Source: Bacteroidota bacterium (GTDB taxonomy: Bacteria; Bacteroidota; Bacteroidia; NS11-12g; UBA955). Taken from it: 64,000 nt of DNA. Positions 10,187 through 18,299 of the stretch are shown here, piece by piece. Position numbers and translations under genes: made by a program. The stretch covers positions 99,771 through 163,770 of the forward strand of contig JAGXTF010000089.1 in the NCBI GenBank assembly GCA_018333525.1, in the 5' to 3' direction. Below the pieces are notes generated by a model. The model saw only the letters and a list, made by a program, of their open reading frames with translations, was not told the DNA's origin and made no database searches. Within the stretch, counting starts at the first letter, position 1, and every line of letters begins with the position of its first letter.

Positions 10187-10705
10187 ATGATCAGAACCCT
10201 GATATTGGCAATGTTGGTTTGTTTGGTTGGATGTACCAATCGTGAAAATAAATTGTTGGAAGAGTTGAAACCGGTGGATAAGTATATCGCCGAAAATAAC
10301 ATTCAACTCAAGAATATCCACGACTCTTTTTCCCTTCGCCTGCATGCATTTGCTACCACTTATCCCGCCAATCCCAAAAGCCAGGATTATTTATATACTG
10401 CAACGCTTTTGTCAGAAAAAAGCGGTAGAAAATTTGAAACCGCAAAATGGTGTGAAGAGTACCTCAACCTATTTCCCACCGGCCATTACCAAAAAGACGC
10501 GATGATGCGCGCCGCATTTAATTTTGAACAATGTGGCACTCTCGATAAGGCCATTCAATATTACGAAATGGTGGCTCAGAAATATCCCAAAACCTATGAC
10601 GGTAGTAGTGCGGCACAAACCGCAAAATATTTAAAAATGGGATTAACTACTCCGGAAGCGCAATTTGAATACATTCAAAAGCACAAAGATTCCGGCACCC
10701 AATAA
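10187..10705 (+). CDS. TPR-like outer-membrane lipoprotein
   Basis: A 172-residue protein with the signal peptide MIRTLILAMLVCLVGC (lipobox LVGC, Cys16). The mature part is helical with at least two tetratricopeptide-like repeats (SQDYLYTATLLSEKSGRKFETAKWC; AAFNFEQCGTLDKAIQYYEMVAQKYP). Proteins with this plan are usually scaffolds in envelope assembly; a specific role cannot be given. A TAATTTCG element, one mismatch from the TAnnTTTG -7 box, ends four bases before the ATG (10175-10182). It diverges from parE and converges with the next gene. Confidence 0.8.
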   Translation: MIRTLILAMLVCLVGCTNRENKLLEELKPVDKYIAENNIQLKNIHDSFSLRLHAFATTYPANPKSQDYLYTATLLSEKSGRKFETAKWCEEYLNLFPTGHYQKDAMMRAAFNFEQCGTLDKAIQYYEMVAQKYPKTYDGSSAAQTAKYLKMGLTTPEAQFEYIQKHKDSGTQ

Positions 10706-10707
10706 AA

Positions 10708-11370
10708 TTATTTCTTATTCTTCTTTTTGAAGTCGCCCCGTTTCCAGGCTTCAATAAATTGTGCCCAAACCAAAGGACTCAGATAGTTCTGCGGAGGTGC
10801 CTGTTTGTAATAATAAAGCTGGTTTGCGCGGGTTTGAGCCAACAATTGCTGGCTTTCCTTGGCGTCCGCAGGTTTCAGTTTCATGTTCTCCTTCAACACC
10901 TCCGATTCCATGTTTTTATTCGCCCTGGTTTCCATGTCATCCGCAATGTCAGCATTTACAAAATCATGGTCGAACATGGTTTTTAGGGGCAAAGCACGAA
11001 TGAAAATCACTGGCAGGTCTATAGTATCCTGGGCCATCAACTTAATGACATGATATTTGTTAGCGGTAAGCGTATCCGGTATTACATGCCATTCGGAAAT
11101 TTTTTCCGCTTGTGTAAACCAAATGGTATCGCCTTTTTTAACCACCACATCAAAATGTCCTACTTCGTTTGTATATCCAATCAAACCGCGGCGGTTATTT
11201 TTAATGGCTACATAGGGAAGAGCGCGAAGGCTGTCATCAGCAGTAAGCACCAATCCGGTAAATAAAATGTACGGATTTTCGGCAAGTTTTTTTGCCTGAG
11301 CATGACTGAGTATTGGGCTTAGCGCCAGAACTCCCAACAATAACGATCTAAAGAATTTCAACTTCGGCAT
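10708..11370 (-). CDS. Secreted protein with carboxypeptidase-regulatory-like domain
   Basis: A 220-residue exported protein. Residues 1-25 form a signal peptide cut after SHAQA. Residues about 35-105 (FTGLVLTADDSLRALPYVAIKNNRRGLIGYTNEVGHFDVVV and on) match the beta-sandwich plan of the CarboxypepD_reg-like domain common in Bacteroidota surface proteins. A helical part rich in Lys and Glu follows, and the C-terminus is very basic (RGDFKKKNKK). Function unknown; such domains often sit in the periplasm or at the cell surface. Confidence 0.72.
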   Translation of the reverse strand: MPKLKFFRSLLLGVLALSPILSHAQAKKLAENPYILFTGLVLTADDSLRALPYVAIKNNRRGLIGYTNEVGHFDVVVKKGDTIWFTQAEKISEWHVIPDTLTANKYHVIKLMAQDTIDLPVIFIRALPLKTMFDHDFVNADIADDMETRANKNMESEVLKENMKLKPADAKESQQLLAQTRANQLYYYKQAPPQNYLSPLVWAQFIEAWKRGDFKKKNKK

Positions 11371-11396
11371 TATAGACGTTTACCCAATGTGGTATG

Positions 11397-12650
11397 TTAC
11401 AAAGGTATTATTACTCCGGCAAGAATGGTGCCGATTACCAAAATGGGAGACGAGATTTTTCTGCTGAACAGAGCGCCCAGGGTTATGGCAAAAATTGCGT
11501 AATCCCAGGGATAATCAGCAGGGGAGGGGTGCGAATTCCAGAAATAGAAATTGAGTATCAGCGCCGCACTTAAGATAAAACCGACGGATGCAGCAAAAAT
11601 TCCGTCCATGGAACGTTGAACAATGGGATATGTCTTAAGCCTGTTCCATACCGGATAAGCGAAGAATATCAAGAGTGTACCGGGAAGAAATATACCTATT
11701 AACCCAATAAGACAACCCAATAATTGTCCCGGGAAATTGTACCCGTAGTTTTTCATAGCAATACCATTGAGGTACACTGCAAAATTGAAATTGGGCCCCG
11801 GCATTGCCTGAACCAGACCGAATCCGATATTCAGTTCATCCAGTGACATTCTGTGACGCGGGGAATGTGGTTTTGGATTTGCATATTGGTCTACAGCCAT
11901 AGCTGCCATAGAATTGCCCCCACCAAAGGCGAGACTGCCCATCCGGTAAGTATTTTCAAAAAGCAAAACAGGTTTGCCAATTCGCATCAGTTTTTCATTT
12001 TTATTCAAAATCAAACCCACAGTTCCAATTATCATAAAAATGCTCAGATACAGAGTAAGATTTGCCCAACGAATGGGGCCGAATGGCTTTTCATTGGGTA
12101 CAAATTTTCTGTTTCCAAAATTGGCGCTTATAACAGCACCTCCAATTATTCCAATTGGAAATATCCATGGTGTATGAACTACGAATCCCAGTATCCCAAC
12201 CATCAGAAAAATCAGATAATTCAGATACCCGCGTTGTATGAGACCAGACATGCTTATCACCGCATAACAGAGAAATGCAGAAACCATCGCCGGAAGGAAC
12301 CGCAAATGACTGTTACCGAGGAATTTCGGTGAAATGGTAAGGATGGTGAGGATTAATGCTCCAGGTAATAACCAGGCAAGCAGAGAAAGAAATGCCAGTC
12401 TGGGTCCTCCCAATTTGAATCCAAGTGCTGTGATGGTCTGTGTGGTGCTTGGCCCAGGCAACATGCTGCAAAAGGTATTTATGTCCAGCAGGGTTTGTTT
12501 GTCGCAGAATTTTTTTTGCTCCACCAGTTTGCGTATGAAATAGGGAATATGCATCTGGGGCCCACCAAATGCAGTGCATCCGAGGAAAAACACGGTTTTT
12601 AAAAAAGACCATCTTTTCCATTTCCCTATTTTTGTATTTCCATGCTGCAA
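11397..12650 (-). CDS. chrA: Chromate transporter (CHR family)
   Basis: Membrane protein of the CHR superfamily, which exports chromate in resistant bacteria; many relatives have unproven substrates. It has the two homologous halves of long-chain ChrA: the first with FLGCTAFGGPQMHIPYF and the MLPGPSTTQT segment, the second with GSLAFGGGNSMAAM and QAMPGPNFNFAVYLNG. The start is uncertain. The frame is open back to 12782, but that stretch overlaps a divergent lipoprotein gene and has no family character. No good ATG exists near the expected N-terminus, so a TTG at 12650 is proposed; this would make the two genes' 5' ends overlap by about nine bases. Confidence 0.82.
   Translation of the reverse strand: MQHGNTKIGKWKRWSFLKTVFFLGCTAFGGPQMHIPYFIRKLVEQKKFCDKQTLLDINTFCSMLPGPSTTQTITALGFKLGGPRLAFLSLLAWLLPGALILTILTISPKFLGNSHLRFLPAMVSAFLCYAVISMSGLIQRGYLNYLIFLMVGILGFVVHTPWIFPIGIIGGAVISANFGNRKFVPNEKPFGPIRWANLTLYLSIFMIIGTVGLILNKNEKLMRIGKPVLLFENTYRMGSLAFGGGNSMAAMAVDQYANPKPHSPRHRMSLDELNIGFGLVQAMPGPNFNFAVYLNGIAMKNYGYNFPGQLLGCLIGLIGIFLPGTLLIFFAYPVWNRLKTYPIVQRSMDGIFAASVGFILSAALILNFYFWNSHPSPADYPWDYAIFAITLGALFSRKISSPILVIGTILAGVIIPL
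12627..12634 (+). promoter_or_regulatory. -7 promoter element (TATTTTTG)
   Basis: TATTTTTG matches TAnnTTTG and ends seven bases before the ATG of the lipoprotein gene at 12642. No clear -33 TTG at the right distance. Confidence 0.4.
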
Positions 12651-13235
12651 GCGAATCGGTTTACTCGGCAAATAACAGGAAAAATTGTATTTATTATTCT
12701 TCCATTTACACTCATTTTTATACTCAGCCAGTGCGGAAATCAAAGAGAAAAGGAGGAAGAACTGCGACAGTGGTGTGCACAAAAAACGGATACGCTTTGG
12801 AATATCCTTTCAGATACCCGAAAGAATTTTACCTATGAGATGGATGAAATCGCCGAAAGAAAAATGGTCATAGACAGCAACCTGATACTGATACATAAAG
12901 CATATCCGGCAGGGTTAAAAGGGGAGGCAGCTTCCTATATCCCGCAGTACAAATCTATTCTTGCAGTCTATAACCCTGTTGCTTCGGAATATAAAAGTAT
13001 GATTTTGGAAACAGAGGATTTGTTTTTTCAGGTGAAAACTCTGGATGCAGATGTAGAAAGGGGGAGTTACGACAAGGATGTTTCTGCATTTAAGTCTACC
13101 TATGCAGAATTGGTTTCCAGGCTTTCTGCCAATTACAAAAGGTCCGTTGATGTGAGCGAAAAACTGAAAACCGTCGAACCTATGTATATCCGGTTATCAC
13201 CAAAAATAGACGATATTATTTCGAATTTGCCTTAA
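12642..13235 (+). CDS. Lipoprotein of unknown function
   Basis: A 197-residue protein. The N-terminal region (about residues 14-31) is hydrophobic and ends in a lipobox ILSQC (Cys31). The rest is mainly helical, charged and without recognised motifs, with a regular heptad-like character around residues 100-160. Its 3' end overlaps the 3' end of the convergent GSCFA gene by 20 bases (13216-13235), and its 5' end abuts or overlaps chrA. The lipobox and the -7 box at 12627 support it as a real gene. I do not recognise the family. Confidence 0.7.
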   Translation: MLQANRFTRQITGKIVFIILPFTLIFILSQCGNQREKEEELRQWCAQKTDTLWNILSDTRKNFTYEMDEIAERKMVIDSNLILIHKAYPAGLKGEAASYIPQYKSILAVYNPVASEYKSMILETEDLFFQVKTLDADVERGSYDKDVSAFKSTYAELVSRLSANYKRSVDVSEKLKTVEPMYIRLSPKIDDIISNLP

Positions 13236-14208
13236 AATAAGGCTTTTTAATTTCGGGAAATTCTTCCTGAATTTTTTGGAGTGTCAGGTTTTTCTTCTCG
13301 GCCCAGGCCATGAGTTCGGTATTGTCCGTGCTTATGGGTCTGTGTTGTTCCATCTTCAAAAATTTGGAATATTTTTCAATAAAATCCCGGCTTCGAATAT
13401 CCATTCTGCTCTCTACAAATCGTTCAAAAATATAACGAACAGTCCATTCAGAAGGGTGTGCAAGATCTTCGCCATAGAAGCGGTGATCGCGCAATTCTTC
13501 TGTTACAATTTCATAAGCAGGAAAATAATCGGATTTAAAATTACCCGTTTGCAGGAATAGAAATAAACTACTCAAAAGACGCGCTTTCGAAATGGCATTT
13601 TCCTGCAAGCCATCACGTAAATGTTTTACGGGACTTATGGTGTAGGAGATTTTGGCATTGGGATTTAATTCGAAAATACTTTCTTCCAAAATTCGCAAAT
13701 GGGTAATAATTTCATTTTCAGATAGTAAAATTTTGTCGAATTCGGTTCCGGGTATTTTATGACAATTGGCCACAAATTTGTTGGATTTTTTATGGTAGTA
13801 TGCATATGCAGTTCCCAATGTAATAAAAATTACATTTGCCTGCTTTAAAAAAGCATTGGCATCCTGAATATTCTGGTTGATCTGTTGAAGCAAATTTCCG
13901 GGGGTGGAATTGCAATAACTGCCATGGTGGTCCAGGCTGTGGTATTTCTCTTGATGCAGAATTAATTCTGTTTCTGTAAATACAGTATTATTGGCAATTT
14001 TTTCCATGCAATTCGCCATTGAAACAGGATTATACATAATACCAAAAGGGTTGCAAAAAACATCAAATTGCAATTCGCCGAGTGCTTTAAAAATATTCTC
14101 CGAAAAACAGGAACCCAAAAAAAATATTTTGCTGTTTAATCCAATGAATGGGTTATCGGAAATTTGAAAATCTGTAGTGAGTTTGTCTCTGAGTGCGCTG
14201 CTGCTCAT
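13216..14208 (-). CDS. GSCFA domain protein (SGNH-like hydrolase/esterase)
   Basis: Member of the GSCFA family (PF08885), named after the motif seen here as FFLGSCFSENI near residue 33. Further landmarks are NPFGIMYNP, VIFITLGTAYAYY, TISPVKHLRDGLQENAISKARL and YFPAYEIVTEELRDHRFYGEDLAHPSEWTVRYIFERF, with a conserved Asp/His pair near the C-terminus as in SGNH esterases. The Ser of GSCFS is the likely nucleophile. The family is thought to act on acylated glycans, but no substrate is known. The start is taken at MSSSALRD (14208); the frame is open 13 codons further upstream. Confidence 0.88.
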   Translation of the reverse strand: MSSSALRDKLTTDFQISDNPFIGLNSKIFFLGSCFSENIFKALGELQFDVFCNPFGIMYNPVSMANCMEKIANNTVFTETELILHQEKYHSLDHHGSYCNSTPGNLLQQINQNIQDANAFLKQANVIFITLGTAYAYYHKKSNKFVANCHKIPGTEFDKILLSENEIITHLRILEESIFELNPNAKISYTISPVKHLRDGLQENAISKARLLSSLFLFLQTGNFKSDYFPAYEIVTEELRDHRFYGEDLAHPSEWTVRYIFERFVESRMDIRSRDFIEKYSKFLKMEQHRPISTDNTELMAWAEKKNLTLQKIQEEFPEIKKPYFKANSK

Positions 14209-14259
14209 GGAGTGCAATTTACTGCCAACACCCGGGAATTTGACCACTTTTGTGGATTG

Positions 14260-14292
14260 TTTGTAGTCAATCCCTATCCAAACTTAACTTTG
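14260..14292 (+). promoter_or_regulatory. Bacteroidota-type promoter (TTTG-N21-TAACTTTG)
   Basis: TTTG at 14260-14263 and TAACTTTG at 14285-14292 with a 21-base spacer. The -7 box ends four bases before a GTG start codon, the same spacing as at the lipoprotein gene at 3491 and at hutU. Confidence 0.55.
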
Positions 14293-14296
14293 CACT

Positions 14297-14650
14297 GTGA
14301 CTCCCGATTTAAGAAAAAAAGAAAATTTGCATATCGTTTTTTGGTTGATCAAGGATTTTGCCTGGATCATGGACTTTCACACTTTGGGTGTATCTATGGC
14401 AATCCCAACCATTTTGCTTTCTGTATGGCTCACCTATAAAAGCTTTTCAGTGAAATCGGATTTTTTTCACAATCTGGCTGTAACTTGTTGGATTGCGGGA
14501 AATAGTATTTGGATGTGGGGTGAATTTTTCTATAATGATGGCACCAGGGCATATGCTATTCCGGCATTTGTAGCAGGTTTATCGGTATTGGGAATATATT
14601 ATATCAGTGATTTTTTTAAATCAAAACCAATAAAAAAGCCGCACCAATAA
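14297..14650 (+). CDS. Small membrane protein of unknown function
   Basis: A 117-residue protein with three or four predicted membrane helices (around residues 11-25, 28-47, 57-78 and 86-105) and a basic C-terminal tail. It starts with GTG at 14297, four bases after a -7 box, indicating a leaderless transcript. The stop codon lies in the loop of a terminator hairpin that serves the convergent gene. Aromatic and acidic residues (WMWGEFFYND) between helices 3 and 4 are the most distinctive stretch. I do not recognise the family. Confidence 0.65.
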   Translation: MTPDLRKKENLHIVFWLIKDFAWIMDFHTLGVSMAIPTILLSVWLTYKSFSVKSDFFHNLAVTCWIAGNSIWMWGEFFYNDGTRAYAIPAFVAGLSVLGIYYISDFFKSKPIKKPHQ

Positions 14651-14660
14651 TGGTGCGGCT
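14637..14660 (-). terminator. Rho-independent terminator for the gene at 14684-15376
   Basis: A perfect 9-bp stem AGCCGCACC/GGTGCGGCT with a 6-base loop. On the minus strand it is followed by a U run (TTTTTATTG). It sits 24 bases beyond the stop of the minus-strand lipoprotein gene. The stop codon of the plus-strand gene (14648-14650) lies inside the loop. Confidence 0.85.
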
Positions 14661-14683
14661 CTCCCCTCGAACCAATTCCTGCC

Positions 14684-15376
14684 TTAACGTTTGTGGCAGG
14701 CTACAAAAGCTTTCCACTGTCTTTCAGTGAGTATGCTATGGATGTTCTCCAGAAAACCTCTATAGCATTTTTTGAAAGCCTCATCCAGTTTTTCTTTCAG
14801 TTGTAAGCTGCGCAATTCCTGGTGAAATGCTTTGCGCAATTCTTTCATGGCAGCTTCAAATTTATCCTTGCTGATTTCTCCATTGCGATATGCTTTTACC
14901 AATCTTTGGGCTTTTTCCTGATAGGCATCGTGCAATTTTTGATAAATGGCACGGGCTCTTTTCACAGCGCTTTCTTTACATTGCTCATAAGCGCGCATTG
15001 CTTTTTTCACTGCTTCCACTTGTCTGTCGCTCAAATCCAGTTTGCGCAAACATGCAACGAATGAATGATTACGGGCATAATTCCTTAAGTTGTCAGTGCT
15101 GCCAGCAGGTGCAGCAGCTGCTTCGTCCATGTCCGCTTCTTCGGCAAGAAAATCGGCAGAAATGCCTTCGTTTACCATGAATACGCCCATTTCCGGGTTT
15201 TCAGCTGTTGCTTCTGTGTTCAACATGTCGTTGCCTGCCTGATCCACTAATGCTGTCATTTCAGTATCGGTGCCGGTTGCTGCCACAACATTTTGTACGT
15301 TTTCTTTTCTACATGCGGTGATTGCGATGAGTGCCACTCCCAGCACTATTGTCGCTTTTTGAATTGCATTTTTCAT
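14684..15376 (-). CDS. Lipoprotein with two LTxxQ-like motifs (Spy/CpxP-like)
   Basis: A 230-residue lipoprotein: signal peptide ending in AITAC (Cys22), an acidic Ala-rich linker to about residue 95, then an all-helical basic domain. That domain starts with LDLSDRQVEAVKKAM and ends with ILTERQWKAF, two versions of the LTxxQ motif that brackets the helical hairpins of Spy/CpxP periplasmic chaperones. Envelope stress or metal-related chaperone activity is therefore a reasonable inference, not shown. Cysteines in the helical part (VACLRKL, EQCKESA, KKCYRG, VACHKR) are unusual for Spy. A strong terminator follows. Confidence 0.68.
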   Translation of the reverse strand: MKNAIQKATIVLGVALIAITACRKENVQNVVAATGTDTEMTALVDQAGNDMLNTEATAENPEMGVFMVNEGISADFLAEEADMDEAAAAPAGSTDNLRNYARNHSFVACLRKLDLSDRQVEAVKKAMRAYEQCKESAVKRARAIYQKLHDAYQEKAQRLVKAYRNGEISKDKFEAAMKELRKAFHQELRSLQLKEKLDEAFKKCYRGFLENIHSILTERQWKAFVACHKR

Positions 15377-15799
15377 AACCTGTTCTTTTTAAGTTGGTGT
15401 TGCTTTTTTGTCGACCATTTGATGGTGTGGTTGCATGCCGGTTTAAAAAAATAAAATATATTTTTTTTGATGCAACCATTTGAAATTTTAACAGACAAAC
15501 TAGCTTCATATTTATTTTTTGTTATTTTGTAATGAATTGAAATACAGTAGTATATGGTATTTTTACAAATGAAAATGAGAATGTCTTTTTAGAATCAAAA
15601 TCGCAATTATTTTTTTATTGAAGTATCGTTTTTTTAATATTTCGGAGTGAAAAATCGAATTTTTACTTATTTGTGGGAACAAATAATAGAATTTTAGAAA
15701 TCCGTTTTCGGACTGTAGAATGACAAAAAAATCCGCAAATCATTGGTTTTTAGGTGATTTGTATATTAAAATTGTGATTAACAACTAATTAATGAAGCC
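15377..15799. other. Divergent intergenic region, AT-rich, no gene seen
   Basis: A 423-base region between two divergent genes. It is very AT-rich, with long A and T runs near 15447-15475 and 15600-15680. No TAnnTTTG box stands at a convincing distance from either start. It probably carries both promoters; I see no small gene or hairpin. Confidence 0.5.
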
Positions 15800-16429
15800 A
15801 TGGACAACAACAATTCAAATGCAGGTATGGTACCTGTCAAACTGGTTAAGCGCCGGTCTGTTATCATGTTTATTCTGGGTATTCTCGTAGGAATGGCCAT
15901 CATGTGGTTCCTTTATACGAAATGTCTTTTACCAAAAAGCGGTTACATGAAATGCTGCACTACAACTACAGATACTATTGGTGGAAATGATTATATCACC
16001 AATCATGTTGCATATAGTGCAGATTCCAGCTATGTAAATTGTACCGGATGTGATTCCTTTTTGATGAGCAGTTCCGAAATGGGTTACTTGTTGAGCAATA
16101 CCCAGTATTTAAGCAATTCAGACATGTTTTATTCCCTGCGCAACAGTTTTCCCAGATTTGACAGCAAAGGCGTAAGAATGCATCGCTGTGTTTTAGAAAC
16201 CCTGTTAAAGACACTGAGTACAGAAAAACCCGATGAACAATATATTTATTTCCGATACGGAATTGAAAATGTTGCAGGAGTGAACAAGATATTCCTGATG
16301 GCCAGGGGAGGGAACAACTGGATGGCTGCAAGTCCACCGGCGGGAACAACCTTCGGGCCCGAAATGCTGCCTGTAACTTACCGAAGCGGAACACATGTAG
16401 ACACCTATTGTCCTATGATGTGCAGATAA
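15800..16429 (+). CDS. Single-pass membrane-anchored protein, unknown function
   Basis: A 209-residue protein with a short basic cytoplasmic N-terminus, one membrane helix at about residues 22-41, and an exported domain of about 165 residues. The exported part is rich in Ser, Thr and Tyr and contains cysteine pairs (KCCTTTTD, NCTGCDS, and CPMMC next to the C-terminus) that could form disulfides or bind metal. The C-terminal half (YIYFRYGIENVAGVNKIFLMARGGNNW) looks like a folded beta-rich domain. It diverges from the LTxxQ-like lipoprotein, and its stop directly abuts the stop of the convergent cyclase gene. Family not recognised. Confidence 0.65.
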   Translation: MDNNNSNAGMVPVKLVKRRSVIMFILGILVGMAIMWFLYTKCLLPKSGYMKCCTTTTDTIGGNDYITNHVAYSADSSYVNCTGCDSFLMSSSEMGYLLSNTQYLSNSDMFYSLRNSFPRFDSKGVRMHRCVLETLLKTLSTEKPDEQYIYFRYGIENVAGVNKIFLMARGGNNWMAASPPAGTTFGPEMLPVTYRSGTHVDTYCPMMCR

Positions 16430-18196
16430 TTATTCGGGTGGCATTACAAAATACATATCCAATTCACCTTTGTTTTTGGCATGTATTTTTCCGCGATGCA
16501 CCACCTTGAATTTATCATTTAAAAGCGCCTTTGTTTTACTGCTGATATTGATGCGGCCCGGTTCGGAATTCTGTTCCATCCGGGCCGCAACGTTTACAGT
16601 ATCTCCCCAAATGTCGTAAGCATATTTATTATAGCCTACCACCCCGGAAACCACATCCCCGCTATGCACTCCAACCCGAAATTGAAACACAACCCCATAT
16701 TGTTCGTTCATCGCAATGATGGAATTGCGGACATATTCCAGTATCTTCAATGCGGCCTGCACCGCTAAAATCGCATGTTCCGGATTAGGAGAAGTAAGTC
16801 CTGAAGCGAACATATAGGAATCTCCTATGGTTTTAATTTTCTCTAATCCAAGATCCGCTACAATTTTATCAAATCCACTGAAATAATGGTCCAGCATGTT
16901 AACCAACCGTTCTGCACTTAATTTTTCTGAAATGGTGGTAAATGCTTCAACGTCACAAAAAATGATGGAAACAGACTCATGATGTTTCGGAACTGCGTGC
17001 CCATATAGTTTTAATTCCCGTGCTGTACTTTCCGGCAAAATATTCAACAATAATTTTTCTGACTTTTTTCGTTCTTTTCGAACAGAGAAGAAACCAATTG
17101 CGCCAATAGCCAGAACAATGCAGAGTATAATCAGAACAAGATTCGAGCGCCGTTTCTTTTTTTGATTTTCAAGCAATTTTTGGTTGATGGTATTTTCCGT
17201 TTTTTGAAATTCAAACTTTGCTTTGGTAACAGCAATTTGTGCAATAATGTCTAATCCCAATAATGTATCCCTGTAATCTGTGTATTCTTTTAAATACTTT
17301 AAGGCCTTTTCTGTATCTCCAATTTTTTTGTAAATGGCATACAAAGTTTTCGGAATTTCCAGAAGAATGGTTTGTTTATGGACTTTTTGGGCATATTCCT
17401 CTGCTTTGATTGCATGTTTTAACGCATCAGTAGTATTGTTTTGATGAAATAATAGACGCGCTCTTTCCAGTTCAATTAAAGCCAACGGTTCATATTCAAG
17501 ATTAATTAAATAAAAGGATTCTGCTTTGTCCAGATATGGAAATGCCTTAGAACTCATGCCCATTCTGGCGTACGCTTTTCCCAGAGACAGAAAAATTTCA
17601 TGCATTCTTAGAGAATCTTTTTCAACTCTGGCATATTGATAGGATTTTTCGAAACGTTTTATAGCCTCTGCGAACCTCGAAAGTTCCAGTAAACTTACCC
17701 CGGTTAAGTAAACGGGAGTGCTTCGCTTGATAGATTCCCTGGATTGTTCATAGGATTTTTCCGCTTGCTGAAAATAGTCTAATGACTCGAACCAGCGCCG
17801 TTGTGAATAATAAATAAGTCCGATGCCAAAGTAAGAACTTCCCTGATAGTATTTTTCATTTGCAAGTTCTGCATATTTTAAAACAATAAAATGATATTCC
17901 AATGCTTTCGCATTGTTATTTAAATACACATAATTTCCGGCTAATAAAGATGCTGTTTTTAATATTCCGGAAGTATAATCTGCTTTCTGTGCAAGGGTAA
18001 AAGCCTTGCTTAGGAAAACATTGGATGCCACTATGGAATCCGAATATGGTGAATAGTATTTATCATATATATCCAGGCATTTTCTTACTTTTACACTATC
18101 TTCCAAATTAGATTGCAGCACTTGCCAAGGTGATTCCCGGGCCGCCAGTTGGCAACTTATAATGAGAAAAAAAATAGAAATTATATGGCGTTTCAT
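16430..18196 (-). CDS. TPR sensor class III adenylate cyclase
   Basis: Predicted to make cAMP from ATP. The 588-residue protein has a signal peptide (1-20), a TPR domain from about residue 40 to 330, one membrane helix near 353-372, and a cytoplasmic class III cyclase domain from about 400. Metal-binding aspartates are Asp415 (FCDVEAFTTISE) and Asp459 (KTIGDSYMF). The Lys in EKIKTIGDS and the Asp in YDIWGDTVNVAARM are the Lys/Asp pair that selects adenine rather than guanine, and the NVAAR Asn/Arg transition-state residues are present. The TPR part would lie outside the inner membrane as a sensor. Targets of cAMP are not visible in this window. Confidence 0.9.
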   Translation of the reverse strand: MKRHIISIFFLIISCQLAARESPWQVLQSNLEDSVKVRKCLDIYDKYYSPYSDSIVASNVFLSKAFTLAQKADYTSGILKTASLLAGNYVYLNNNAKALEYHFIVLKYAELANEKYYQGSSYFGIGLIYYSQRRWFESLDYFQQAEKSYEQSRESIKRSTPVYLTGVSLLELSRFAEAIKRFEKSYQYARVEKDSLRMHEIFLSLGKAYARMGMSSKAFPYLDKAESFYLINLEYEPLALIELERARLLFHQNNTTDALKHAIKAEEYAQKVHKQTILLEIPKTLYAIYKKIGDTEKALKYLKEYTDYRDTLLGLDIIAQIAVTKAKFEFQKTENTINQKLLENQKKKRRSNLVLIILCIVLAIGAIGFFSVRKERKKSEKLLLNILPESTARELKLYGHAVPKHHESVSIIFCDVEAFTTISEKLSAERLVNMLDHYFSGFDKIVADLGLEKIKTIGDSYMFASGLTSPNPEHAILAVQAALKILEYVRNSIIAMNEQYGVVFQFRVGVHSGDVVSGVVGYNKYAYDIWGDTVNVAARMEQNSEPGRINISSKTKALLNDKFKVVHRGKIHAKNKGELDMYFVMPPE

Positions 18197-18284
18197 ACCA
18201 TAGCAGCGTTTTCAGGCAAGTAACCGCAAGCTAAAGATTTTGTGTGTATTACCCAAAAGCGGAAGGCAATTTGTTGAACTGTAT

Positions 18285-18292
18285 TATTTTTG
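18285..18292 (+). promoter_or_regulatory. -7 promoter element of the acyl-CoA mutase operon (TATTTTTG)
   Basis: TATTTTTG matches TAnnTTTG and ends seven bases before the ATG at 18300. It lies inside the upstream extension of the frame, so it also argues that translation begins at 18300 and not at 18240. No well-spaced -33 element was found. Confidence 0.5.
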
Positions 18293-18299
18293 CCGTAAC

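Noticed and set aside
8190..10245. Many plus-strand open frames opposite parE
   Set aside because: They mirror the parE codons, lack start signals and encode no recognisable domains.
12651..12782. Upstream start for chrA
   Set aside because: This stretch is antisense to a lipoprotein signal peptide and shows no ChrA similarity.
18240..18299. Upstream start for the B12/GTPase protein
   Set aside because: The extension covers the -7 box at 18285-18292, and IcmF homologues begin near the chosen ATG.
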